A DNA stretch of 7,452 nucleotides from JANNWF01 sp041675805. Its GTDB lineage: Bacteria > Pseudomonadota > Gammaproteobacteria > Xanthomonadales > Xanthomonadaceae. The notes beneath the pieces are model-generated. The model saw only the letters and a list, made by a program, of their open reading frames with translations, did no database searches and was not told where the DNA came from. Positions 1-5,316 of this stretch are shown piece after piece (the first letter of the stretch is position 1; every line of letters starts with the position of its first letter). The position numbers and the translations under genes are program-made. The DNA lies in NCBI GenBank assembly GCA_041675805.1, contig JBAYTD010000131.1, positions 1-7,452 on the forward strand. Reading direction: 5' to 3'.

Positions 1-1
1 C

Positions 2-967
2 GGCCAGGCCCGCCTGCGGCGGGTCGGCAACGGCCACTCGTGCGAGACCTTCCTGGTGGAGCGCGGCGACTTCTGCGCCATCCTGCGCCGGGCGCCGCGG
101 CCGCCTTATGCGCCCGGGCTGGTCAATCTCGAGCGCGAGAACAGGATCCTGACGGCGTTGGACGGTGCGGCAAATGCACCGCGGGTCCATGCCCGGGATT
201 TGGCCGGCGAGGTCATCGGCGGCCCTTTCCTGCTGCTGGAAAAGGTAAGCGGCATGACGATCGGCGAGCGGATGCCCGCCGCCTTGCGCAACCCCGCCGA
301 CCAGCGGGCGATCGGGCGCGAGATGGCCGTGGCGATGGCCGAGCTGCACGCCCAGGACGTGCGGTCTCTCGGGCTGCACGACATCAGCCGGCCGACCATC
401 GACCATGCGCGCCACCTGGCGCGGCTGGACGAGCTGCTGAAGAAGGCCCAGTGCCGCGATATTGCGCGGGCGCAGGAACTGGTCGCATGGCTGGGGCGCA
501 ACCTTCCGCCGGTCGAGGCGGATGCGGTGACGCTGGTGCACAGCGATTTCCGGCTGGGGAACGTGCTGTTCGCCGAAACGTCGCCAGCGCGGCTGACGGC
601 GGTGCTGGACTGGGAGACCACCATGCTCGGCGATCCGCTGGTCGATCTGGGCTTCCTGGTCGGGAACTACCGCGAACATGGCGAGGATGACGGGTTCCTC
701 GCGCTTCTGTCGCCCGAAAGCCTCGGACCGGGGGCGATGACGCGCCGCGAGATCGCCGAGACCTATGCCGACGCCTCGGGGCGGCCGCTGACGCATTTCA
801 ACTGGTATCTGGCCTTCGCCCTGTTCCGCACCGCCGCCATGGGCGAGGGGCTCTACCGCCGCTATCTCGAGCGCGGCGAGGCCGATCCGTTCTTCGAGGC
901 TTTCGGCGCCGGGGTGCCGGAGGTGATCGAGCGGGCGCTGACGTTCGCCCATGAGGGGTGCCGATAA
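2..967 (+). CDS. Phosphotransferase (APH/choline kinase-like) family protein, 5'-truncated by the window
   Basis: This is a protein-kinase-like phosphotransferase of the aminoglycoside phosphotransferase superfamily (Pfam APH), of the type often found beside acyl-CoA dehydrogenase and acyl-CoA ligase genes and related to the kinase domain of ACAD10/11. The frame is open from base 2, and the residues before the first GTG (base 56), including GNGHSCETFLVERGDF, match the family's N-terminal ATP-binding strand. The true start therefore lies upstream and roughly 20-30 residues are missing; 321 residues are visible. The catalytic loop HSDFRLGN lies at visible residues 180-187 (H180, D182, N187), and the metal-binding DWE motif at 203-205 is followed by GDPLVDLGF. 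All core kinase residues are therefore present in the visible part. Its stop is 17 bases before the next start, so the two genes probably share a transcript. The real substrate is unknown; aminoglycoside resistance is not implied. The family call is firm and the function is open. Confidence 0.9.
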   Translation, partial: GQARLRRVGNGHSCETFLVERGDFCAILRRAPRPPYAPGLVNLERENRILTALDGAANAPRVHARDLAGEVIGGPFLLLEKVSGMTIGERMPAALRNPADQRAIGREMAVAMAELHAQDVRSLGLHDISRPTIDHARHLARLDELLKKAQCRDIARAQELVAWLGRNLPPVEADAVTLVHSDFRLGNVLFAETSPARLTAVLDWETTMLGDPLVDLGFLVGNYREHGEDDGFLALLSPESLGPGAMTRREIAETYADASGRPLTHFNWYLAFALFRTAAMGEGLYRRYLERGEADPFFEAFGAGVPEVIERALTFAHEGCR

Positions 968-973
968 TGCCAC

Positions 974-980
974 AGGAGGA
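974..980 (+). promoter_or_regulatory. Strong Shine-Dalgarno site deciding the ligase start
   Basis: AGGAGGA lies four bases before ATG 985. It favours that start over the in-frame GTG at 958, and over the ATG at 967 whose first base is the last base of the upstream stop codon, because the site would lie inside the coding sequence for either of those. Confidence 0.75.
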
Positions 981-984
981 GCCC

Positions 985-2262
985 ATGAACACGATCTACC
1001 GGCTGGGGCGCACGGGACGCGACGTCTGGAACAACCGGGTCGCGGAAACCCCGGACCGGCCATTCCTCAATTTTCAGGAACGGCGCTGGACCTATCGCGA
1101 GGCCGATGCCGAAATCCGCTCCATCAAATCCGCGCTCTACGCGGCCGGCCTGCGCCAGGGCGACAGCATCGTGGTCGGCATGGCCAATTCGGCGGCCACG
1201 CTGTTCACGCAGTTCGCGGTTCGGCAGTTGGGCGCCGTTCTGATCCCGATGGTGCCGGATCTGGGCCTGTCCGAGATGGTGTATCAGGTCGGGCATTCCG
1301 AGGCCCGGTTCATGATGGCCGACGACCCGCTGGCCTCGCTGGTCTTGGAAAATCGCGATCAGTTCCCCGGGTTGCAGACCATCGTGACGGTCGGGCCGGT
1401 CCGCGCGCCGGCAACGCATGGCACGGTACAGTTGAGCGCGCTGCCGACCGATGGTCCGGGCCGCGATTTCGAGCCGCTCGGGGTGACGGGCGACACATTG
1501 TCCGAGATCGTCTATACCTCGGGCAGCACCGCGCGCCCCAAGGGCGTGATGCTTCCCGCCGGCGCCTTCGTCAACGGCGCTTTCGGCTACGCCGAGCGTT
1601 TCGGAATCGGAGCGGACGACAGCTACCTGCTGCCCTTCACCTTCGGCCATGCGACGGCATCGATCATCGGCGCCGGCATTCCGCTGCTCGCCGGCGGTCA
1701 GCTGACGATCGTCGACCGGTTCAGCCCGTCCCTGTTCTGGTCGCAGGTCGAGCGGTACAGGATCACCAAGATCCTGCTGTTCCCGGCACAGATCAACCTG
1801 TTGCTCGATGCGTCGCAGACCCCGCCCAAGGGCACCTCGACGCTCGACCTGGTCATCACCCATGAATGGATCGCCGACTTCTGGGAAAAGAGCGGCATCC
1901 CAATGGCCACCACCTGGGGGCAGACGGAAACCGGCGCCAGCGGCGCGGGCTCGCCGCTCGGCTTCCGGGGCGACAAGGGGCAGGGCTATATCGGCCGGGC
2001 CTATCCGGACGCCGAACTGGCGGCGTTCGACGAGGCACTGGTCGACAAACCGCGCTGGCTGCTGCTGAACAAGCTCGACATGCTGGCCGAGGACGTGGCG
2101 CGCGAACGCGTCGCGGCGGTGACGGCGGCGCTGGACTGGAAGGCACCCTGGTTCGCCCTGTCGGCGCTGGCCGGCGAGGGCACCGATGCGGTCTGCCAGC
2201 AGGTGATGCAGGCGCTGGACGCGATGCGCGCTGCCGAGCGCGAGGCGCAGGAGAATGGCTGA
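985..2262 (+). CDS. Chimeric ORF: truncated acyl-CoA ligase (AMP-binding) fused in frame to the C-terminal end of Obg GTPase
   Basis: Residues 1 to about 342 of this 425-residue ORF are an ANL-superfamily adenylate-forming enzyme, probably an acyl-CoA ligase that would activate a carboxylic acid with ATP and CoA. The phosphate-binding loop YTSGSTARPKG is at 177-187 (Lys186), with Ala where most members have Gly after the second Thr. The A5 motif WGQTETG is at 311-317, and GYIGRAYPDAEL at about 334-345 is the region that normally precedes the hinge. Family members run about 500-550 residues. Here the Asp-containing ribose-binding motif, the hinge and the whole C-terminal domain with its catalytic lysine are absent. 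From about residue 343 the sequence becomes Obg: KPRWLLLNKLDML with the G4 motif NKLD at 362-365, then SALAGEGT (G5) at 393-400. A complete catalytic cycle seems impossible for either half. The ORF may be an assembly chimera or a real recombination product. The start is set by the Shine-Dalgarno site at 974-980. Confidence 0.8.
   Translation: MNTIYRLGRTGRDVWNNRVAETPDRPFLNFQERRWTYREADAEIRSIKSALYAAGLRQGDSIVVGMANSAATLFTQFAVRQLGAVLIPMVPDLGLSEMVYQVGHSEARFMMADDPLASLVLENRDQFPGLQTIVTVGPVRAPATHGTVQLSALPTDGPGRDFEPLGVTGDTLSEIVYTSGSTARPKGVMLPAGAFVNGAFGYAERFGIGADDSYLLPFTFGHATASIIGAGIPLLAGGQLTIVDRFSPSLFWSQVERYRITKILLFPAQINLLLDASQTPPKGTSTLDLVITHEWIADFWEKSGIPMATTWGQTETGASGAGSPLGFRGDKGQGYIGRAYPDAELAAFDEALVDKPRWLLLNKLDMLAEDVARERVAAVTAALDWKAPWFALSALAGEGTDAVCQQVMQALDAMRAAEREAQENG
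2000..2030. other. Ligase/Obg breakpoint
   Basis: Family homology changes here. Up to the codons for GRAYPD the sequence follows acyl-CoA ligases, and from the codons for AELAAFDEAL onward it follows Obg. The residues A-E-L at 2011-2019 would fit either family, so a short shared sequence may have allowed the join. The exact base cannot be fixed without alignment to both parents. No insertion-sequence end, direct repeat or tRNA is visible beside it. Confidence 0.65.
2011..2262 (+). pseudogene. obg: obg/cgtA 3' fragment (C-terminal ~83 codons of the Obg GTPase)
   Basis: Obg (CgtA) is a GTPase that binds the 50S subunit and acts in ribosome assembly and stress control. Only its last part is present: the stretch AELAAFDEALVDKPRWLLL, which matches the helix and strand before G4; NKLD (G4, guanine specificity); and SALAGEGT (G5). 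The N-terminal glycine-rich OBG fold and G1 to G3 are all missing, so about 260 or more residues are gone, and the fragment cannot bind and hydrolyse GTP. It keeps a normal stop at 2260-2262 and sits convergent to rpsT and close to murJ, which matches the gene order of xanthomonad-type Gammaproteobacteria where intact obg holds this place. It is read in the same frame as the ligase upstream. I infer that this is the native downstream side and that the ligase side is the foreign partner, either biologically or through assembly. Confidence 0.8.
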
Positions 2263-2321
2263 TGCGCCGCTGGCGGCCGGCGCGGCGACGCCGCGGCGAG
2301 CGCCGGGCACCGCGCGCCTGA

Positions 2322-2345
2322 CGGCGGTTTTCCGCCGGCCGGAAA
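2322..2345. other. Alternative hairpins between obg end and rpsT end
   Basis: Two mutually exclusive hairpins can form. CGGCGG and CCGCCG (2322-2327 with 2332-2337) pair around a TTTT loop. TTTCCG and CGGAAA (2329-2334 with 2340-2345) pair around CCGGC. No T-run follows on the plus strand, so intrinsic termination of obg is not proven. They may protect the 3' end of the obg transcript or act together with the adjacent rpsT terminator. Confidence 0.4.
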
Positions 2346-2371
2346 CGACAAGGCCGGCTTGCGCCGGCCCT
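2343..2371 (-). terminator. Probable rho-independent terminator of rpsT
   Basis: On the minus strand a perfect 7-bp stem GGCCGGC/GCCGGCC closes a GCAA loop (a GNRA tetraloop in RNA) and is followed by TTGTCGTTT. The stem occupies 2352-2358 and 2363-2369. It begins 26 bases after the rpsT stop codon. The T-tract is interrupted by C and G, so strength is uncertain, but position and shape fit. Confidence 0.65.
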
Positions 2372-2395
2372 GCCATCGATTCCGTGTTGTCCCGC

Positions 2396-2662
2396 TTACG
2401 CCTGGAGGGCGCGGATGCGGGCGGTCAGGCGGCTCTTGTGGCGGGCCGCCTTGTTCTTGTGGATCAGGCCGCGCGCGGCGAAACGATCCAGGATCGGCTG
2501 GGCGCTGTTGAAAGCGGCGGTGGCGGCGGCGGCGTCATTGGCGTCGATGGCCTTGATGACCTTCTTCACGGCGGTGCGCAGCATCGAACGCTGGGAGACG
2601 TTGCGCTCGTTGCGCACGATCGTCTGGCGGGCGCGCTTCTTCGCGGACTTGATGTTTGCCAA
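2396..2662 (-). CDS. rpsT: 30S ribosomal protein S20
   Basis: S20 is a small basic primary-binding protein of the 30S subunit that contacts 16S rRNA. The product is 88 residues, the usual length, beginning (M)ANIKSAKKRARQ and running through the family signature RSMLRTAVKKVIKAI (residues 25-39) and GLIHKNKAARHKSRL (65-79). The start is TTG at 2660-2662; residue 2 onward matches S20 exactly where expected, and AGGAAG lies seven bases upstream. The frame is open further upstream, but that extension has no S20 character. E. coli rpsT also starts with UUG, where it links to autogenous translational control by S20, so the same control is plausible here but is inferred. The gene is monocistronic, with its own promoter and terminator, convergent to the obg fragment and divergent from murJ. 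The Ala-rich stretch at residues 44-50 (AAAATAA) is natural to the family. Confidence 0.97.
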   Translation of the reverse strand: MANIKSAKKRARQTIVRNERNVSQRSMLRTAVKKVIKAIDANDAAAATAAFNSAQPILDRFAARGLIHKNKAARHKSRLTARIRALQA

Positions 2663-2669
2663 GGGAATG

Positions 2670-2675
2670 CTTCCT
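2670..2675 (-). promoter_or_regulatory. rpsT Shine-Dalgarno site supporting the TTG start
   Basis: AGGAAG on the minus strand is separated by seven bases from the TTG initiation codon at 2660-2662. It supports TTG over any of the longer starts in the same open frame. Confidence 0.7.
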
Positions 2676-2710
2676 GGAAAGGCGTTGACGGAATCGGAGT
2701 TAGACCGAGA

Positions 2711-2739
2711 AGTATGCGCCCGCCGATAAAATCCGTCAA
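2711..2739 (-). promoter_or_regulatory. sigma70-type promoter of rpsT
   Basis: On the minus strand, TTGACG (2734-2739, five of six to the -35 consensus) and CATACT (2711-2716, four of six to the -10 consensus) are separated by exactly 17 bases. The expected transcription start is near 2704, giving a 5' leader of about 42 bases before the TTG start. This is the best promoter in the window. Confidence 0.65.
2727..2732 (+). promoter_or_regulatory. Candidate -10 element for murJ
   Basis: TAAAAT on the plus strand matches five of six bases of the -10 consensus and would place a start near 2739, about 28 bases before the murJ ATG. No recognisable -35 lies 16-18 bases upstream, so the assignment is weak. 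Confidence 0.25.
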
Positions 2740-2766
2740 TATTCACGGTTTTCCGCCCGCTTCCCG

Positions 2767-4338
2767 ATGAGCTCCCCCCGCCTGCTGCGCGCATCGGCCG
2801 TCTTCAGCGGCATGACCTTGCTGTCCCGTGTCGCCGGCCTGGCGCGCGACACCCTGCAGGCGGTGCTGCTGGGTGCCGGACCGGCGGTCAGTGCCTTCGT
2901 CGTCGCCTACCGGATTCCCAACTATCTGCGGCGGATCTTCGCCGAAGGCTCGTTCGCCTCGGCCTTCGTGCCGGTATTGTCAGAACTGCGCGAGCGCGGC
3001 GACCGCGCGGCGATCCAGGATTTCCTCGACCACGTCGCCGGCACCTTGCTGGCCGCCGTGGTCGTGGTCACCGCGCTGGGCTGGCTGGCCGCGCCGTGGG
3101 TGGCACGGGCGTTTCTGGCGCTGGCGCAGGGCGATGACTCGATCCCGGTCGAGCTGACTGCCGAGATGCTGCGCATCACCTTCCCGTACCTGGTGTTCAT
3201 TTCGATGACCGCGCTGGCCGGGGCGGTACTGAACGCCTTCCGCCGCTTCGGCCTGCCGGCGTTCGCGCCGGTGTTGCACAACCTGTCGGTGATCGCCGCG
3301 ATCCTGCTCGGCGCGCAGTGGTTCGAGGTGCCGGAAAAAGCCCTGGCCTGGGGCGTGCTGGTGGCCGGTGTGCTGCAATGCCTGCTGCTGTGGCCGGCGC
3401 TGTCACGGCTCGGGCTGCGGCCGCGGTTCCGCCTGCGGCGCGGGCATCCCGGCGTGACGCGGGTGTTCCGGCTGATGCTGCCGACGCTGTTTTCCTCCTC
3501 GGTGGCGCAGTTCAACCTGCTGGTCGGGACGATCTTCGCGTCCTTGCTGGTCGCGCAGGCGCAGTCTTGGCTGTATTACTCCGACCGTCTGATCGAACTG
3601 CCGCTGGGCTTGTTCGGCGTCGCCATCGGCACGGTGATCCTGCCGCACCTGTCCGGCCAGCACGCGCGCGCCGATGCGGCGGGTTATTCCGACAGCCTCG
3701 ACTGGGGACTGCGCACGGTGTTGCTGATCGCCCTGCCGGCGGCGGCGGGGCTGGCCGCGCTGGCCGAGCCGATCTGCGTGACGCTGTTCAACTACCGCGC
3801 CTTCAGCGCCGCTGATGCGCGGATGACCAGCATTGCGGTGATGGCGATGGCGGTCGGCGTGCCGGCCTTCATGGCCAGCAAGGTGCTGCTGTCGGCCTTC
3901 TTCGCCCGCCAGGACACGCGCACGCCGATGCGCGCCGCCATCGCCACGGTGCTGATCAACATCGTGCTGACCGCCGTGCTGACCACGGCGCTGTGGAGGG
4001 CCGGCATCGCCGCAGCGCACGCCGGCATCGCGGCGGCGGCGGCGCTGGCCGGCATCGCCAATGCCCTGCTGCTGTTGCGCGCCCTGCGCCGCGAAGGCGT
4101 CTATCAGGCCAGTGCCGGTTGGGCCGGCTTCCTTGCCCGACTGCTGCTGGCGGTGGCAGTGATGGCGCTGGGCGTGTGCCTGCTGCGCGGCTGGGTCGGC
4201 GACTTCGGCGTCCTGCCGTGGTGGGGCCGGGTGCTCGCCCTGCTCGGCTGCATCATCGCCGGCGGACTGTTGTACGGGACGACGCTGCTGGCCTGCGGCA
4301 TCCGGCCGCGCCACCTTCGCGGGCCGGTCGACGGCTGA
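2767..4338 (+). CDS. murJ: Lipid II flippase MurJ (MviN family)
   Basis: MurJ is the inner-membrane MOP-superfamily transporter that moves the peptidoglycan precursor lipid II from the cytoplasmic to the periplasmic leaflet. The 523-residue product is slightly longer than E. coli MurJ (about 511) and is hydrophobic throughout, consistent with 14 membrane segments. The N-terminus carries SGMTLLSRVAGLARD (14-28), with Arg21 and Arg27 matching E. coli Arg18 and Arg24. It is followed by YRIPNYLRRIFAEGSFASAFVPVL (48-71), including the conserved Arg55. YYSDRLIELPLG contains Asp273, Arg274 and Glu277, matching the E. coli 269-273 cluster in TM8. The position matching E. coli Asp39 is Ser42 (AVSAF), which is unusual. 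ATG 2767 gives the normal N-terminus, although no clear Shine-Dalgarno site precedes it. The gene is divergent from rpsT and heads a co-directional series. Identity is essentially certain. Confidence 0.97.
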   Translation: MSSPRLLRASAVFSGMTLLSRVAGLARDTLQAVLLGAGPAVSAFVVAYRIPNYLRRIFAEGSFASAFVPVLSELRERGDRAAIQDFLDHVAGTLLAAVVVVTALGWLAAPWVARAFLALAQGDDSIPVELTAEMLRITFPYLVFISMTALAGAVLNAFRRFGLPAFAPVLHNLSVIAAILLGAQWFEVPEKALAWGVLVAGVLQCLLLWPALSRLGLRPRFRLRRGHPGVTRVFRLMLPTLFSSSVAQFNLLVGTIFASLLVAQAQSWLYYSDRLIELPLGLFGVAIGTVILPHLSGQHARADAAGYSDSLDWGLRTVLLIALPAAAGLAALAEPICVTLFNYRAFSAADARMTSIAVMAMAVGVPAFMASKVLLSAFFARQDTRTPMRAAIATVLINIVLTAVLTTALWRAGIAAAHAGIAAAAALAGIANALLLLRALRREGVYQASAGWAGFLARLLLAVAVMALGVCLLRGWVGDFGVLPWWGRVLALLGCIIAGGLLYGTTLLACGIRPRHLRGPVDG

Positions 4339-4410
4339 AGGATCCGCTGTAACCCACGGCGTGGACGAAACTGGCAGACTCGGCCGCACGATCGCCAGTC
4401 GGACAGCACC

Positions 4411-5316
4411 ATGGGGAACGGGGGGAACACGCCGGGCGCGCGTCTGTACGCGCTGGCGCAGGCGGAATTTCGTACCTTGGAACGCGAACTCGCCAGCGCC
4501 CGCGCCGGCAAGGACGGCGGTGTGCATCGCGCCCGCAAGAGCATGCAGCGGCTGCGCGCCCTGATCCGGTTGCTGGCACCCGGCGATGTCCGCTGGGCGC
4601 TGCGCGAGGACGCCGCCGTGCGCGCGCTGCGGCGGCGTCTCGGTCCCCTGCGCGACGCCGCCGTGCGGCTGGAATTACTGGAGTCGCTGGGCAAGCGTGA
4701 TCTGGACGAGGCGCAGCGGGCGCGGCTGGCGCTCGCGCGCAAGGCGCTGAAGGCGGATCTGGCACGCTTGTGGCAGGGCCGGCCGGCGGATTCCGAATTC
4801 TGGGAGCGCGTTTTCCGCGATGTCGAACGCCTGCGCGGTCGGCTGGGGCAGTGGCCGGTCGCCAGGTTCGACGCGCGGGCGGCGCATGCCGCGCTGGAAC
4901 GCTCGCGGCGCAAGCTGTTGACGGCGATCGAGGCGGCGCTGGGGCAGACCGGGCGCAACCTGCGCCATGACGTGCGTCGCCGCCTGCGTCGCCATGCCGC
5001 CCTGCGTCGGCTGAGCGCGCAGGCGCTGCGCCGGCGTGACGTCGGCGCGCGGCTGCTGCTCGATCTGGCGCGGGAAATGGGCAACGAGGGCGACCTGTGG
5101 ATGGCCTGCGCCGCATTGCGCGCCAGCGGCCCGGCGGCGGAGACATTGCCACTGCGTCGGCTGCTGGAGAACGAGCGGCGCAAAGCCTGCAAGCGCCACG
5201 ATGGCGAAATGGTCGCGGTGCGGCGGCGCTGGCTGGCGCGGACGCCGAAACCGCCGAAAACGCCCAAGCCGCCGCCGTCAGCCGCTGCCGACGCGGCGCT
5301 GGAAGCAGCCGAATGA
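4411..5316 (+). CDS. CHAD domain-containing protein (probable polyphosphate-binding)
   Basis: CHAD (conserved histidine alpha-helical domain) proteins are all-helical, strongly basic, and known in several cases to bind inorganic polyphosphate. The 301-residue product shows both helical-repeat signatures. The first is VHRARKSMQRLRALIRLL (about 38-55), with His39, Arg40, Arg42, Lys43, Arg47 and Arg49, followed by LGPLRDAAV (77-85). The second half has LRHDVRRRLRRHAALRRL, with His186. No CYTH domain is fused to it, unlike many family members. The tail after about residue 275 is Lys/Pro-rich, with a TPKPPK-type repeat, and is probably disordered. ATG 4411 is the first possible start after the in-frame murJ stop, and no good ribosome site precedes it. 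It lies 72 bases after murJ and its stop overlaps the transporter start. A polyphosphate role is inferred from the family; the link to cell-wall synthesis is only positional. Confidence 0.88.
   Translation: MGNGGNTPGARLYALAQAEFRTLERELASARAGKDGGVHRARKSMQRLRALIRLLAPGDVRWALREDAAVRALRRRLGPLRDAAVRLELLESLGKRDLDEAQRARLALARKALKADLARLWQGRPADSEFWERVFRDVERLRGRLGQWPVARFDARAAHAALERSRRKLLTAIEAALGQTGRNLRHDVRRRLRRHAALRRLSAQALRRRDVGARLLLDLAREMGNEGDLWMACAALRASGPAAETLPLRRLLENERRKACKRHDGEMVAVRRRWLARTPKPPKTPKPPPSAAADAALEAAE

Larger units (their letters stand above)
2685..2739. repeat. 8-bp inverted repeat TTGACGGA in the rpsT-murJ divergent region
   Basis: TTGACGGA at 2685-2692 and its reverse complement TCCGTCAA at 2732-2739 are 39 bases apart. 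The right copy contains the -35 hexamer of the rpsT promoter, and the left copy lies in the predicted rpsT leader. The left copy also looks like a plus-strand -35, but no good -10 stands 16-18 bases after it. It could be an operator pair or chance. Confidence 0.4.

Noticed and set aside
2..967. Antibiotic resistance by an aminoglycoside phosphotransferase
   Set aside because: The protein belongs to the broad APH-like family found with acyl-CoA metabolism genes and sits beside a CoA ligase; nothing ties it to the classical resistance enzymes.
862..2376. A 504-codon minus-strand open frame opposite the kinase-ligase-Obg region
   Set aside because: Low-complexity Arg/Gly/Gln/Ala composition and no motif; it crosses the ligase/Obg breakpoint and overlaps well-supported plus-strand genes.
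2510..2534. GCG/GGC-rich trinucleotide-like tract
   Set aside because: It encodes the normal Ala-rich loop of S20 (residues 44-50) and is not an independent repeat.
2255..2770. A 171-codon plus-strand open frame between obg and murJ
   Set aside because: It is antisense to rpsT, which is a certain gene, and runs through the rpsT terminator and promoter. It does not resemble proB, which often follows obg.
3403..4527. A 374-codon minus-strand open frame opposite murJ
   Set aside because: Gln/Arg/His-rich shadow of the membrane protein coding strand, with no recognisable domain.
5097..5312. An N-terminal extension of the transporter reading frame
   Set aside because: It lies wholly within the CHAD gene and is Arg/Ala-rich. 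The family-conserved N-terminus begins just after ATG 5313, which has GGAAG upstream.
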